From assembly GCA_947561395.2 (NCBI GenBank), contig OX387195.1:25435126-25499125 (forward strand): a DNA stretch of 64,000 bases, given 5' to 3'. Of the stretch, positions 1 to 11,213 are shown one piece after another (position 1 is the first letter of the stretch; every line of letters starts with the position of its first letter). Source of the DNA: Buxus sempervirens (lineage: Eukaryota; Streptophyta; Magnoliopsida; Buxales; Buxaceae). A model generated the notes under the pieces. It had not been told where the DNA came from and ran no database searches. It saw nothing but the letters and a program-made list of their open reading frames with translations. The position numbers and the translations under genes were made by a program.

Positions 1-2
1 TT

Positions 3-962
3 ATGTTATGTTTAGAAGTTCCTGGTGCATCGCCATCTCTCAATTCTGTGAGGAACTTTCTAGAAAGAGCATGGAAAAATATTAATGTGTTGTCTTCTTC
101 TCAAGTTGGTCCGATGAGATTTCTAGTCGATGTATCACTGGAATCTGAGCTTGAGCGAATCTTACATGGAGAGAATTGCAGACGGTAGAAGCGGTACAAG
201 GTCATGTGTTTTCGTCTTTCACTATTTGGATGCAGCTTCGACATCTTCCAAGAGCACTCCTCGATGAAGATTTCCTACTTCGTTTGGGAGTGGAATTTGG
301 CAAGCCTCTTGAAGTGGAATTACCCCAACTTCCTGTTTCTATGTATGCATGTTTGAGAATGGAACTCCCCTTGAATAGACCTATCCCTGCCGGTATTTTT
401 GTTGAATCCATCGATTCAACTCAGGTTTGGGTGTGTTTTTCGTATGAAGGTATTCCAAATTTTTGTTTTTCTTGTGGGTTCATGGGTCATCCAATAACTG
501 CTTGTGTCAATCCGATGCTTGCTACCAATTCTAATAGCTCTTCTGGTTGTGTCCCAAAATATTCATCTGAAAACTCCACTTCCTGCCGAAGAAGAAGGAG
601 CTTGCTCCAGAGTCAGGGCACAGGAGACAAAAGCATTTTGACAGGAAAGACCTCTCTCAGCATGGGTGGGTCCGGGTTGGTTTTAGATCCGGGTTTGGGT
701 ACATCCGTGAATTTCAACCCGCAACCATTTGAATCCAACATAACTGGGCCAAGTTCGATTATGGATCTTAGTACTCAATTTGATCTGCGTCCAACACTGT
801 CTGCAAAGCATGGGCCTTTTACGTTTGCTGCATCCTCCGACACTAATCAAGTTCAAAAAGGCCCCACAATCAATCTCCTTCTCACTAAATTTTTCAAAAC
901 CACTCCCTCGGATCCAATCAAGTGCAGTAAGTCCCAGCTTTCAGCCTCTCCTCATTTGACCA
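3..962 (+). pseudogene. LINE ORF1, 5' portion (DUF4283-like and zinc knuckle), frameshifted
   Basis: Two overlapping frames (3-188 and 176-967) together make a gag-like LINE ORF1. The second carries a CCHC knuckle of the form CX2CX4HX4C, visible as FCFSCGFMGHPITAC near 460-510. This spacing is typical of ORF1 proteins in plant LINEs, which bind element RNA. The first frame resembles the DUF4283-type region usually found before the knuckle. It runs out at a stop just after the second opens, so one frameshift lies near 176-188. A low-complexity Ser/Pro/Thr-rich stretch follows the knuckle. The reading frame stops a few bases into the inserted LTR and resumes at 3729. Confidence 0.8.
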
Positions 963-3728
963 TGTGAGACATGGAAAAAATCACCGGAATGATTATCCCT
1001 CCGTCAACACACGGGCTCAACGCAAAAATGGGAGAGTCGCCACCATTCATGATTTTGAGGTGAGAATGGACACCAAAGGATCAAAAATAAGCAAAAAAGA
1101 GACAAAAGAAACATTCTAGGGTAAAAATAACCCTACTTGAAAATCAAATCCAGAGACGGGTAAGGGGATTAGATTATGAACGGGGGAAGGTGTTAGGCAC
1201 CCCCATTCATCCGCACGAAGTGGTTGCCAAGTGTATGTTCATGCAAAAATAAGAAAGCTTGCTAAAATCATAGAAAACCTTGAAAAAGGATCAATGTATG
1301 ATATTTTCACATGAGGATCTAAATGGATTCTAGATCATCTCTTATGTTAATATCATTTCTGGAATATCACAAAAGATGGAAATCAAAGCACAAGTTATTC
1401 AAAAACCAAGTTGAATCAAATCCGGAAAGTTCGGTAAAAAGTATGCCATTTACCTTGAAATCATTCAAATCCAATTTTAAATTGAACCAAACTAAATTCA
1501 TTTGAAAGATTACAGTAAATGAGAGTCTCATGCAAAATTTCACTTTATTCCGATAAAAATCCTAGGAGTTATGCTCTTTTGAAGTTGTTGCTGGGGATTT
1601 TTTAAAAGTGATGAGTGGGCAACTTTGGGAAATTGCATAGAAAAATCCACTCCATAAAAATCCACGAAATTTGGTGTGATTGAAGTCTGTATGGCCATCT
1701 TTCAAAAGAAACTAGCCTCATACAAAAATCCCTTCGGATGTGCCTTGGGTGGTCTCCCGAACAGGCCCCGAAGATCACGGATTCACCCAGAAAAATACCA
1801 TTGAGCAGTTCTAAGTAAATCGGCTACCAATAATTCAAATGGAATCCAAAAATTATGAAACCAACTGGATTTGAAAATAGACTCATAAAGGAGTACTCAG
1901 AAACAAAAATCACACGAATCGGACTTAAAACGAACACATGGCGCTCCGTCGAAGTGACAAGTTCTGTATTTGAACCTGAACTGTCCACTTAACTTCGACA
2001 GAGAGGTGTCAAAAATCCGTTTGATGGAAATTTATGAAATTTGATGGACATAAACTAGACAGCCTCACCTTTCCCATGGTTCTAAAATCGCTCCAAAATT
2101 CATCCGAACGATGAAGTTATGAGCGTCCGAAGTAAGGGTACATGTGTTGTCTAGTTAGGCCCTTTTTGAGTAAAACCAATGCCAAAATGTGACAAAAAGT
2201 GTGTGATTCGTGCAAAATGAATATGAAACCTTTAAAAATCATTGCAAAACCTTCCAGAATTGATTGAGGTCATTTATTTGAGATTTATCACAATAAATGC
2301 AATAAACCCCAAATATGAGCCTATTCCACCAAAAGAGTGTAATATGTGTGCAAGAGTGAAAAACCAAGCAAGATTAATACAACATATCATGCATATATAT
2401 TCAACAAGATAGGTTCTAGCATAGCCTAGGGTTCCGTTCCATTATCGTTTCCCTCTGTTCTCTCTCCCCGTTAAACACGGTTCTTCGAGATAATCAAGGG
2501 TACTTTGATTATAGAACGGTTTTCAATCATTCAAAAGCCTTATGCTACATGGGTTCTAGCACTAGGGTCAATCCCCAGTCTCGTTTCTCCTAGATCCCGC
2601 CATCACGTTTTACGGCTAGGGGAGTCTTGAGATACTTTGAGCCGGGGAAGGATTTCCACACACAAAAAGAGGCTTTATTCTACAGAAAGGTAGAAGAAGA
2701 GATCTAGATCTAATGAATTAAATACAGAAAATAAATGAGGGTTGAGGCTTACCTGGGGTTCTGGAAGCAATCCGGCAGCGGTTCCCTTCTTCACTCGGAG
2801 TTCTTCGATCTCCAAAAACTTGGTCCTTTGCTTGAGGAGGAGCCTCCTATTTATAGGCAAAGGCTAGGGTTGTTGGTAGACACAACTTAATGTCTAGAAT
2901 CCCCCAACCTTAACCCTAAGGCTGTTTCCGAGATTTCCCCTCATTTAATGAGGGACATGATGGTAAAAAGTGATTTCTCTCGGAAAACCCTAATTTTGAG
3001 CAAAACTAATGTATCCGGCATATCAGGCCGGATACACTAGAGCTTTAATGTATCCGGTATATAATGCCGGATACACTAAAGTTCCTTTGTATCCGGCACT
3101 TTCCACCGGATACAAAGAGAAGCACTTGTATCCGGCCTAAGTTGCCGGATACAGGGAAAAAAAGCCTTTTTTCCAAATTTTAACACAGGCAATACTTATT
3201 TACATGTAATATCGTTTAAGTAAATGTCCTCGTATTTTTTAATCTCCATTTACTTAAGATATTACATGTAAATAAGCAAACACCCCCCCCCCCCCATTTG
3301 AATCCATTAAAAATAGTTCCAGACCCAAATTCCAAGTGAATAAAAAGTCAACTTTCCAGTTCTAGGCAAAATTCCGATTTTTCAGGTCTGGAAAAAAGGT
3401 TCAATATGTTAAAACCAAGGTATTCGTCAAGATTTAAAATCTCAAAAAATTCTTTTATGCAATAACATGGCTAAAAACCTGATTACCGGAAAAATTATCT
3501 TGAAATCTGGCTTTAAAAAATATTTCATTTTCTGGGTCAAAAGTCAACAAAATTCAACTGGAAAAAGCTTGACTTTGCACAAAAGATTGAATTCGGGCAT
3601 TTTCCTTTTCCGTTTTGGATTCAAATGGGTTAAGTATCTCAAACCCAATGCAAAGAATTGGAAATTCCAATAAAATATTTCTCTCCTTCAAGATTTATCA
3701 AAAATCGTGCAATTTTGGGGTGTCTACA
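963..3728 (-). mobile_element. Solo LTR, 2.77 kb, inserted in the LINE
   Basis: The + strand begins TGTGAGACATGG at 963 and ends GGTGTCTACA at 3728, so both ends have TG..CA. It is flanked by a perfect 5-bp duplication GACCA at 958-962 and 3729-3733, the hallmark of LTR retrotransposon integrase. No gag, protease, RT or integrase coding is visible inside, so this is a solo LTR. The ends match a second element at 47661-48588 in the opposite orientation. I orient it on the minus strand because the promoter-like decamer CTATAAATAG at 2847-2856 reads on that strand. It is followed about 95 bp downstream by a splice-donor-like CCAGGTAAG (2748-2756). A four-unit palindromic array (3011-3152) lies upstream of the TATA box, in what would be U3. 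The superfamily (probably Gypsy) is inference. Confidence 0.88.
3011..3152. repeat. 39-bp tandem array of four 25-bp palindromes in LTR U3
   Basis: Four stems start at 3011, 3050, 3089 and 3128, an exact 39-bp period. Each reads GTATCCGG, a 9-base centre, then CCGGATAC, with one or two changes in the inner stem. The arms are conserved while centres and spacers have diverged. The array lies about 155 bp upstream of the LTR TATA-like box. Confidence 0.9.
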
Positions 3729-3963
3729 GACCATAACTGAGAATGCGTCAAATAATTCTCAAGAGCTGCGGAAGCGGTTAACTCGACATAGAAGGAAACC
3801 AGTTGTGATCAAATCAGTAGTGGATAAAGATGTCATGACAGAACAACCATCTTTCAGGGAAGTCACTCCTACACCAAAGAAAAGGAAAACTACCTCTCCG
3901 GAACCTTCGTCTTTGAGCTATTCGTCTAGTGCTGGTTGCTCGTCTGCCAGCACCATCAAATGA
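3729..3963 (+). pseudogene. LINE ORF1, 3' portion
   Basis: This is the continuation of ORF1 after the inserted LTR; the codon frame of 176-962 carries on across the GACCA site. It is basic and Ser/Pro-rich (KRLTRHRRKP, then PTPKKRKTTSPEP). This fits a nucleic-acid-binding ORF1 tail with an NLS-like basic cluster. It ends with TGA at 3961-3963, overlapping the ORF2 start codon by two bases in an ATGA arrangement. Confidence 0.75.
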
Positions 3964-6900
3964 AAGTTCTGTTTTGGAATTGTCATGGCCTTGGTCAGGC
4001 CATGACTCAACAGCACCTAAAAGACCAATTTTGTGCTCACCGACCAGATTTACTTTTGCTGTCGGAAACTTTTGCAAAGAACAGAACTGCTGACAAAGTG
4101 GCTCATTCTTTGGGTTATGTTAACAAATACACTGTGCAGTCCTCCAATCATAAGGAGGGTTTTTTGATTTTATGGTCTAAGGACTATGATATTAGTATTA
4201 TTAACCAGACTGATTGGATGATTTTAATGCAGATCAGTCATAAAGGTTCTTCATGGCTCATTATGTTTGTGTACGCAAACTCCAATTGCATCCTTCAAAA
4301 TGAACAATGGGATACTATCATTAGCATGGCCAGCAATTTCTTGCTTCCATGGGTGCTCCTGGGAGATTTTAATGCAATGCTCCACTCCTCTGAGAAGCGT
4401 GGAGGTTCTCCTCTGGATCACAGACAAGTCGTTAACTTCCAAAAGCTCATCAATCTCTGCAGCTTAGCTGAATTACCTTCTAGAGGGCCGCAGTTTACTT
4501 GGTCTAATGGTCAACAGGGATTGCGTCGCATATCAGAAAAATTGGATCGGGTCTTTGTGTCGACCGACTTGTTCGACATTTTTCCAAATCCTGCAGTTTT
4601 CAATCAAGCAAGAATTGCTTCAGACCACTGTCCAATTGTCCTTAATCTTCTGCATTCACACAAAGGCAAAGCTAAACCATTTCGGTTTGAGGCGTTCTGG
4701 ACTCAAGAAGAATCCTGTCACCAGCTGATAAATCAATCATGGAGCAGCCAACACAATGAGGTTCAGATTATGCATAAACTAAAGCACCTCAGCATGGACC
4801 TTAAGGTTTGGAATCGTCAAGTGGTAGGGAATATTCATCAAAAGAAATTGGAAGTTCAGGCAAAGATTGCAGACATCCAAGAAAATATTGATAGGTACTT
4901 CTCTGTAAGTATGTGCAATGAAGAAAAAAGGTTGCTGAAGCAATATGCAAGGATTTTAAGACAGCAAGAAACCTTGTGGGCACAGAAGTCGAGGATTCTA
5001 TGGCTCAAGGAAGGAGACCAGAACACTGGTTTTTTCCACAAGACAACCATGATAAGAAGGCAGAAGAATCGTATCCTATCCCTTAAAAATGAAGCAAATG
5101 AAGAAGTTAACTCTCCACAACAAATAGAAAAACTCTTTCTAACCCATTTTCAAAACCTATTCAAAGCACAACCTCTTTGGACAGATTTTGAGCTGACTGG
5201 TTTGATTCCAAGGCAACTTACTGATGATCATTGCAAGAGTATTGAGGAGGTTCCTTCTGCTATGGAAATTTGGGAAGTGGTGAATTCAATGGGGCCGCTC
5301 AAAGCTCCTGGTCCTGACGGATTCCAAGGAGTTTTCTATAAATCATATTGGGACATTGTGGGAGGGAAGGTGGTTTCTACTATTCAGAAATTCTTCAGGT
5401 ATGGCGAGCTTCCCCAGGGTCTGAATTGTACTTATATTTGTTTAATCCCAAAAGTGCCTCATCCTAGAACTGTTCATGATTTTAGGCCAATTAGTCTCTG
5501 CAATTTTTTGTATAAAATAATTTCAAAAATTTTGGTAAATAGAATCAGGCCTCTCTTGCATGATTTGATTTCTCCTTATCAGACTGCTTTTGTCCCCAAT
5601 AGATCTATTAGGGATAATATCTTAATAAATCATGAAATGGCTCATTGTTTTAGGAAAAGGCCTTCTAAACAAAAAAATAAAAACAAAAAATCTCCTAGGA
5701 ATCCTAAAGGAAAAGGTTTATTTGCTTTAAAGCTCGACTTCTCGAAAGCATATGATCGTCTGAGTTGGTCCTTTCTTGAAGTTGTTCTAATTGGTCATGG
5801 TTTTAATGCTAAAATAGTCTCTCTTATCATGGCTTGTGTCACTACTGTTTCTTATAGCATTCTTGTAAATGGCAAGCCTGTTGGTGAGTTTCATGCAGAG
5901 TGTGGTATTCGGCAAGGGGATCCTCTATCCCCTTATCTTTTTATCCTGTGCCAGCAAGTTCTTTCTTTGGCTATAAATCGAGCTGAAATTGACAAGAGAT
6001 TCAAGGGAGTTTGCATAAGGAAAGGTAGCTTAGCCATCTCACATTTGATGTATGCAGATGACGTCTATGTGTATGGTCATGCTACCAATCGAGAAGTTCA
6101 CACCATTGCAAGAATCTTGCATAGATACTGTTTGGAGTCAGGACAAGACATAAATTTTGGAAAATCATCCATACACTTCAGCCATAATACCTGTAACCAG
6201 GAAAGAAAATATGCTATCCAAACCTTGGGGATCTCTAGTAGGTATAGTCATGGTAAATACCTTGGGTTGCCTGTGTGGAGTAAAAAACTGAGAACTAGTG
6301 AGTGTAAGGACTTGTTGGATAAAATTGCTTCTAGATTAAATGGTTGGAAAGCAGCTTTACTTTCTCAAATGGGTCGTGTAATTTTGATTCAATCGGTTAT
6401 CTCTGCCTTACCTACTCATTACATGAATTGTTTTTTACTTCCCCATGAGTTGTTGGATAGAATTGATAAGTTGAGTAGACAATTTTTTTGGAGGAAGAGA
6501 AATGATGCCCAAGCTGTGCATTCTATATGTTGGGAAAGAATCACATCTCCTTGGAGGAGTGGAGGTCTCAACATCAAAAGAATGTCACAAATGAACCAGG
6601 CATTAATCTTGAAATCAGCTTGGCAATTGGCCACAAACTACAAAGGTCTATGGGTAAGGCTAATGAAAAGTGCATATTTTCCTAACACCAATTTTCTTAA
6701 TGCAGATTTTCGAAGGGCTGATTCATATGGATGGAGGCAAATGTAGCAAATGGGGAAGTGGATTTACAAGGGCATCACATGGACCATTGCAAATGGAGAG
6801 GATATTGATATTTTAAATGATAACTGGATTAAGGGAGCAGCTGAGCCGTTGAGGGTGGGGAACAATATTGATCAATTTCATCTACATAAAGTGAATCAGT

Positions 6901-8119
6901 TGATGTGCCCTATATCAAATACATGGAATTTGCCTTTGCTTCAAAGTTATTGGGGACACAGAAATATTCAACAAATTATCAATGTACTCAGGTATATCCA
7001 TCTCTAGGGAAAGATGAATTCCATTGGAAAGCTACGGCAAATGGTAAGTTTTCTGTAGCCTCTGCTTATAGATTAATTCTAGGTCCCTGTAATCAAGATA
7101 ATCATCCTATTTGGCTTAAATGCTGGCATTTAAGCTGTCCTGGCATGATTAAATTGTTTATATGGAAATGCCTCAATCATGGTTTGCCTACTGCCATGTT
7201 CCTTCAAAGTAGGAATATCAATGTGGATGGTACTTGTTGTTTGTGTCAAGAGAACCAAGAGACCCTTGAGCACATATGGTTACGTTGTCCTTTTTCACGT
7301 GCTATTTGGTTTAAGATGTGGGGAGGGACTGCACAAGAGAAAGGCCCTCAACAATCTTTCCTTCAATGGTTTATTCACTTAGCTTCTATGAGGAACCTTC
7401 CCGAACATTTTGATTTATTGAAATTTCTTGCAGGAGTGGCTAACTTTGGATGGACGATATGGAACAAAAGAAACGCAACTAGAATGGAAGATAAAAAGCC
7501 TTCGGTTCTAGAAGCTTGTGCAATGCTTAATCGGTTACAAGAGGACTCTGAATTTCTACTTCAACAATCCAACTCAAAGAGAAAACCAAGAATCCAAGCT
7601 TTGCTAAGATGGGAACATCCTCAGCAACCGTTTATAAAAATGAATTTTGATGGCGCATGGAGGAAGTCAATTAACAAGGCTGCCATTGGAGGTGTATGCA
7701 GGGATTCTACTGGAAAATTTTTAGGAGGTTTTGCATCACTAGTTGAAGCAAATTCTGCTATTCATGCTGAAGCACTGGCAGCTGCTCAATGCATTAAGAT
7801 GGCTCAAGCTCTTAGATTTTCTCATATCATACTAGAAGGTGATTCCAAGCTAGTCATTACTCTTCTTCAAAGGAGTGACTCCCAATTCCCCAGGAGGTTG
7901 AATGGATTGCTTACTGAACTCAAACATTTGTGTGCCAATTTTCAAGAGGTTAGCTTCAAACATTGTTACAGAGAGAGCAATTCGGCAGCGGATGCATTTG
8001 CTAACTTTGCCTTGGACCGATTCTCCTGCGTTTGGTTATCTTCTCCACCTTCTTCTCTTAATCTTGTATTAGGAAATGACACGTGTGGTGTACTGTTTCC
8101 CAGACTCATTCCCATTTAA
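3960..8119 (+). pseudogene. LINE ORF2: endonuclease, reverse transcriptase, RNase H
   Basis: ORF2 starts MKVLFWNCHG at 3960. The AP-endonuclease domain covers roughly the first 230 codons, with the LLLLSETF and IASDHCPIV motifs. The RT domain shows [29 protein letters not shown] and the catalytic box MYADD near 6050. A zf-RVT-like Cys/His region is near 7230-7290 (CCLCQENQETLEHIWLRC). The RNase H domain near 7630-8050 shows MNFDGAW, HAEALAA, EGDS and SAADAFA, so its acidic residues look intact. The enzyme would nick target DNA and copy its own RNA there. It is broken by an in-frame TAG at 6744-6746 and one frame change before 7007. The RT catalytic box itself is intact. Confidence 0.9.
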
Positions 8120-8346
8120 TATATTCTCTGTTTTCCACCAAAAAAAAAAAAAAATTGGATTGGCGACGTGGGTTGGTAACATTGCGATCTATATAATCCC
8201 ATACATCGGCTGTCATGAAAAACTCAAGCCCTCAACTTATTGAAACAAGTTATTTTTATTTTCTTTCTTATTTCTATCCACGAGAAATCTTTTCTTTTCC
8301 ATTTCTCTTGACATTTAGATGATATCAATCCATCCTACAAACCACC

Positions 8347-10002
8347 TCATTGGATTCTGACCCATATCCCGGCACTCGGAATTCCGCCATGAACCACAAA
8401 CAAAAGGTAATACCCAGGTGGCGCAACCTCCGCCGACGGCGGCGCAGCTACACTCGACCGATACGTATCGGAATTCACCTGCGACGTACCCGTAACCCTC
8501 AGCACCACCATTCTCTGATTCATCGCTAACGAGTGTGAAGTAAACGATGGCGCTAAGATAGTAACCCTGACAAAAGTGGGTCTCTGTAACACTGATACAG
8601 TGAAGGTAACCGAGAACAACTCACCATGCCTCAAAACCTCCCCAACAGAGACAATCCTCGGTCGTCTCTGGTCGTCTTGCTGTCTCAAGTAAGGTGGCGA
8701 AAAGGCCTCCAAACTGAGTTCTGTTGGGTACAGCACCCCTGTGAAGTTGTAAAACCGGTGAGGATTACTGCCTCCGACCAAAACCCTCCCGTCTGTTAAC
8801 AACACCGCCGACGAGTGGTACAATCTGGGTATTGTAGTGGGGTTCATTACAATGAATCGCCGGTTGACTGGTCCGCGAGTATGGTAAACCACCGGTCTAG
8901 TCGCCGGAACCCTAGCATGCTCCCAACCGGCTGTACCTCTCTCAGCTCCATTGATGATAAGGACGTCGCCGGTTGGAAGAAGCAGCATGTCACCCATTAC
9001 ACGCGGCGTCGGCATATCCTCCATGACCCATTGAGGATCCTCGTCTGTGATCCCTAGCCGTCCACATGAACTACTAGCTCCCGCGTATCTTCCACGCGCC
9101 GCCTGGGAGAAGGCCCCACGTGGTGCACCACCGCAAATGAAGACTTCAGCTGCCACAGCTCTGCCTTCGACAGATGACAAACGAAGCGGAAGCAAGACTG
9201 ATGAACCAGTGCTCGGATAGTTCCGAGGGACGCCGTCGGGGATAGGCGGAAACTCTCTTACAACACGATTCTGGCGATAATCGAGAGATATCGATCTTGT
9301 ATTGGCGAATATAAACAAGTTTCCGTCGGGCATTAGGTGCAAGAATGGATATAAGTTGTTCTCATCTCTATCTCTGGCTTCTCTCAAAAAATTAAGCTGG
9401 TAAGTAGACCTAGAACCAGAGTTCCGAGGGTAAAACTCGTAATTGAATTGCCGTCTGCCGCCGACGATGATCACACGACCGTCCGGCAGTATCTGGTTAG
9501 TAGCGTACCAACGCCGGGCAGCAAGATATCTGGGGTGCTCAATCCAATCACATGCATCGTCACTGCAGGGAAAGAATGTACGTATAACACGATCGCCGTC
9601 GTTATAGCCACCCGTCTGTAAGAGGGTGCCGTCGTCGAGCACAGAACCGGAGGAGCACCAGGTGTCGGTCTGCACCATTAATGGTCGAAAAGTGTTGGAA
9701 GCGATGTCGTAGATTAAAGAGTGAGCAGTGCAGTCTACCCGGAGGAAGGCGTCGGAGGGGTCGAGCCGGCATCGACCGACCGGAAGGGAGAGGTTCGACG
9801 GGCCGAAGTCTGTCCGGTCAAACATGACCACCTTGTTGTTACGTAAGAGTTGCATGTGCATGGCTGAGATGCCCACGCTGTCATGCAGTAGACGCCATTC
9901 GCCTCCATGGCTAAAGCTCCTCGATGCTGAAGGTGAAGAAGAGATATAAACAGAGAAGAATAATGAGAGGAAGAAGAAGGTGATCTCTTTCTTGATCTCC
10001 AT
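8347..10002 (-). CDS. Glyoxal-oxidase-like / galactose-oxidase-like secreted protein (GLOX family)
   Basis: Intronless 551-aa ORF, typical in length for plant aldehyde oxidase GLOX-like proteins. The N-terminus has a hydrophobic stretch (FFFLSLFFSVYISSS), a likely signal peptide, so the product should be apoplastic. The first two-thirds form the kelch-like beta-propeller (glyoxal oxidase N domain), with WCSSGSVLDDGTLLQTGG carrying the Cys expected in the Tyr-Cys cofactor. RRWYATNQILPDGRVIIVGG and RLYHSSAVLLTDGRVLVGG follow, the latter with the Tyr-His pair that binds copper in this family. The C-terminal DUF1929-type domain ends PPGYYLLFVVHGGIPSAGIW with the last expected His. Family members oxidise aldehydes or primary alcohols to give H2O2; the substrate here is unknown. 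The ATG at 10002 is the first in frame and precedes the signal peptide. Confidence 0.93.
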   Translation of the reverse strand: MEIKKEITFFFLSLFFSVYISSSPSASRSFSHGGEWRLLHDSVGISAMHMQLLRNNKVVMFDRTDFGPSNLSLPVGRCRLDPSDAFLRVDCTAHSLIYDIASNTFRPLMVQTDTWCSSGSVLDDGTLLQTGGYNDGDRVIRTFFPCSDDACDWIEHPRYLAARRWYATNQILPDGRVIIVGGRRQFNYEFYPRNSGSRSTYQLNFLREARDRDENNLYPFLHLMPDGNLFIFANTRSISLDYRQNRVVREFPPIPDGVPRNYPSTGSSVLLPLRLSSVEGRAVAAEVFICGGAPRGAFSQAARGRYAGASSSCGRLGITDEDPQWVMEDMPTPRVMGDMLLLPTGDVLIINGAERGTAGWEHARVPATRPVVYHTRGPVNRRFIVMNPTTIPRLYHSSAVLLTDGRVLVGGSNPHRFYNFTGVLYPTELSLEAFSPPYLRQQDDQRRPRIVSVGEVLRHGELFSVTFTVSVLQRPTFVRVTILAPSFTSHSLAMNQRMVVLRVTGTSQVNSDTYRSSVAAPPSAEVAPPGYYLLFVVHGGIPSAGIWVRIQ

Positions 10003-10456
10003 TAAGAAGGGCTTGGAAGTTTGTTATTTAGCTTTCTCGAGTGCTTGAGATTGCAATTTGCATCCCGTAGATTCTACTCGTGTATTTGTGTGCTTGTGCA
10101 TATAAATACGTATATATATAAATATATATATCTATGTGTGTGCGCGCATTGACAGATAACTCTGTCATGAATACTTTGTTTCTTGCAGAATTAATTTCTG
10201 ATAGAAAACTGCGGGAGAATGAGGTCAACAATCTTTTGTAAATCCGGGTTATCGGGCGTCACATTTTCTAGCAGTTCTTGATGCTGATGGACCCAAAATG
10301 AACGGCAAACGCGCGAGGCCTCAGTTGTTTAGATGTTACAGAAGCATAAACTAAATATAATATAGGGTGAATCTGATAATTTCAAAAAATTTGAGGATGA
10401 CGATTAACAACTCCTAATATTCGGCAGGAGCAACTCCATGTTTCTTCAGTTGGTTC
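10003..10456. other. Upstream flank of the GLOX-like gene
   Basis: AT-rich flank with a simple-sequence patch near 10100-10150 (TA-rich, then TGTGTGTGCGCGC). It should contain the minus-strand promoter of the GLOX-like gene. I could not place a confident TATA box. Confidence 0.4.
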
Positions 10457-11127
10457 TAGAGGTGGCAATGGGTTGAGTTCGGGTCGGGTTGATGTATGGG
10501 GTTGACAAGCCAAGGCTCAACACGAACCCGTCCGTTTAATAAACGGGTTGGAATATCCCAACCCGCTCTAACCTGCTTCAACCCGTTTAAATAATTTAAA
10601 TTACTACTAAAAATTAAAAATTTTAATTCATTCTAATATCAAAGTCTATGCAAATTCTATTTTTTAATTTATTCTAATATCAAAGGACATCTAACAAGCA
10701 TAATAACACAACAATCATTAAGATAGTACTAAAATAACATGAAGAAAAGGACTAAAACATAATAAGAAAGTCTTAAAAGACTTGTCATCAATGCCTCAAT
10801 TTATATTAGTAGAGGCTAAAAAATTTGAAATATTTTTACGTAAAAAGTCTTTTTTCACTTTATCCTTTGTCATTATTTATATTAAAAGAAAAAAGGTTGA
10901 GTAACCACAAGTATTGTTATTATAATGTTCTAAATTTTTATTACATAAAAAAATAAACGGGTTATAATCGGGTCATTTTGGGTTGATGGGTCAAACCCTA
11001 ACCCAAATCATTTATGATCGGGTTGAGAATTCATGACCCAAACCTAACCCGCGAGTTGAAACAGTCAACCGTAACCCGCCTAAGATCGGGTGGGTTGGCG
11101 GGTCACGGGTTACAATTTCCACCTCTA
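10457..11127. mobile_element. Non-autonomous hAT-type element, 671 bp
   Basis: The ends are inverted: TAGAGGTGG at 10457 and CCACCTCTA ending at 11127. The element is flanked by a perfect 8-bp duplication GTTGGTTC (10449-10456 and 11128-11135). An 8-bp duplication with short TAGRGGTG-type ends is diagnostic of hAT transposons. Subterminal regions are rich in GGGTT / AACCC motifs (for example GGGTCGGGTT). No transposase reading frame is present. Confidence 0.88.
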
Positions 11128-11213
11128 GTTGGTTCAATGGTGAAACATGAATTCATTTCTTCTATTCCCAGAATCCGGTGGTACCATGATACCACTAGCT
11201 AGGATTATGGCTG

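Larger units (their letters stand above)
1..8154 (+). mobile_element. LINE (non-LTR retrotransposon) with RNase H, 5' end outside window
   Basis: The strand reads ORF1 (zinc-knuckle gag-like), ORF2 (endonuclease, reverse transcriptase, zf-RVT region, RNase H) and a 15-base A tail at 8140-8154. This is the order of plant L1-type LINEs with a C-terminal RNase H. ORF1 is interrupted by a solo LTR (963-3728) flanked by a perfect GACCA target duplication. Removing the LTR and one GACCA copy rejoins the ORF1 frame, so the LINE was there first. I saw few disabling lesions: a frame change near 176-188, an in-frame TAG at 6744-6746 and a frame change between 6905 and 7007. The copy is therefore dead but fairly young. 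The 5' end, and so the LINE's own target duplication, lies left of the window. Confidence 0.92.

Noticed and set aside
963-3728. Full-length LTR retrotransposon or TRIM
   Set aside because: No internal coding region and no second LTR within the 2.77 kb. The single pair of TG/CA ends with target duplication fits a solo LTR.
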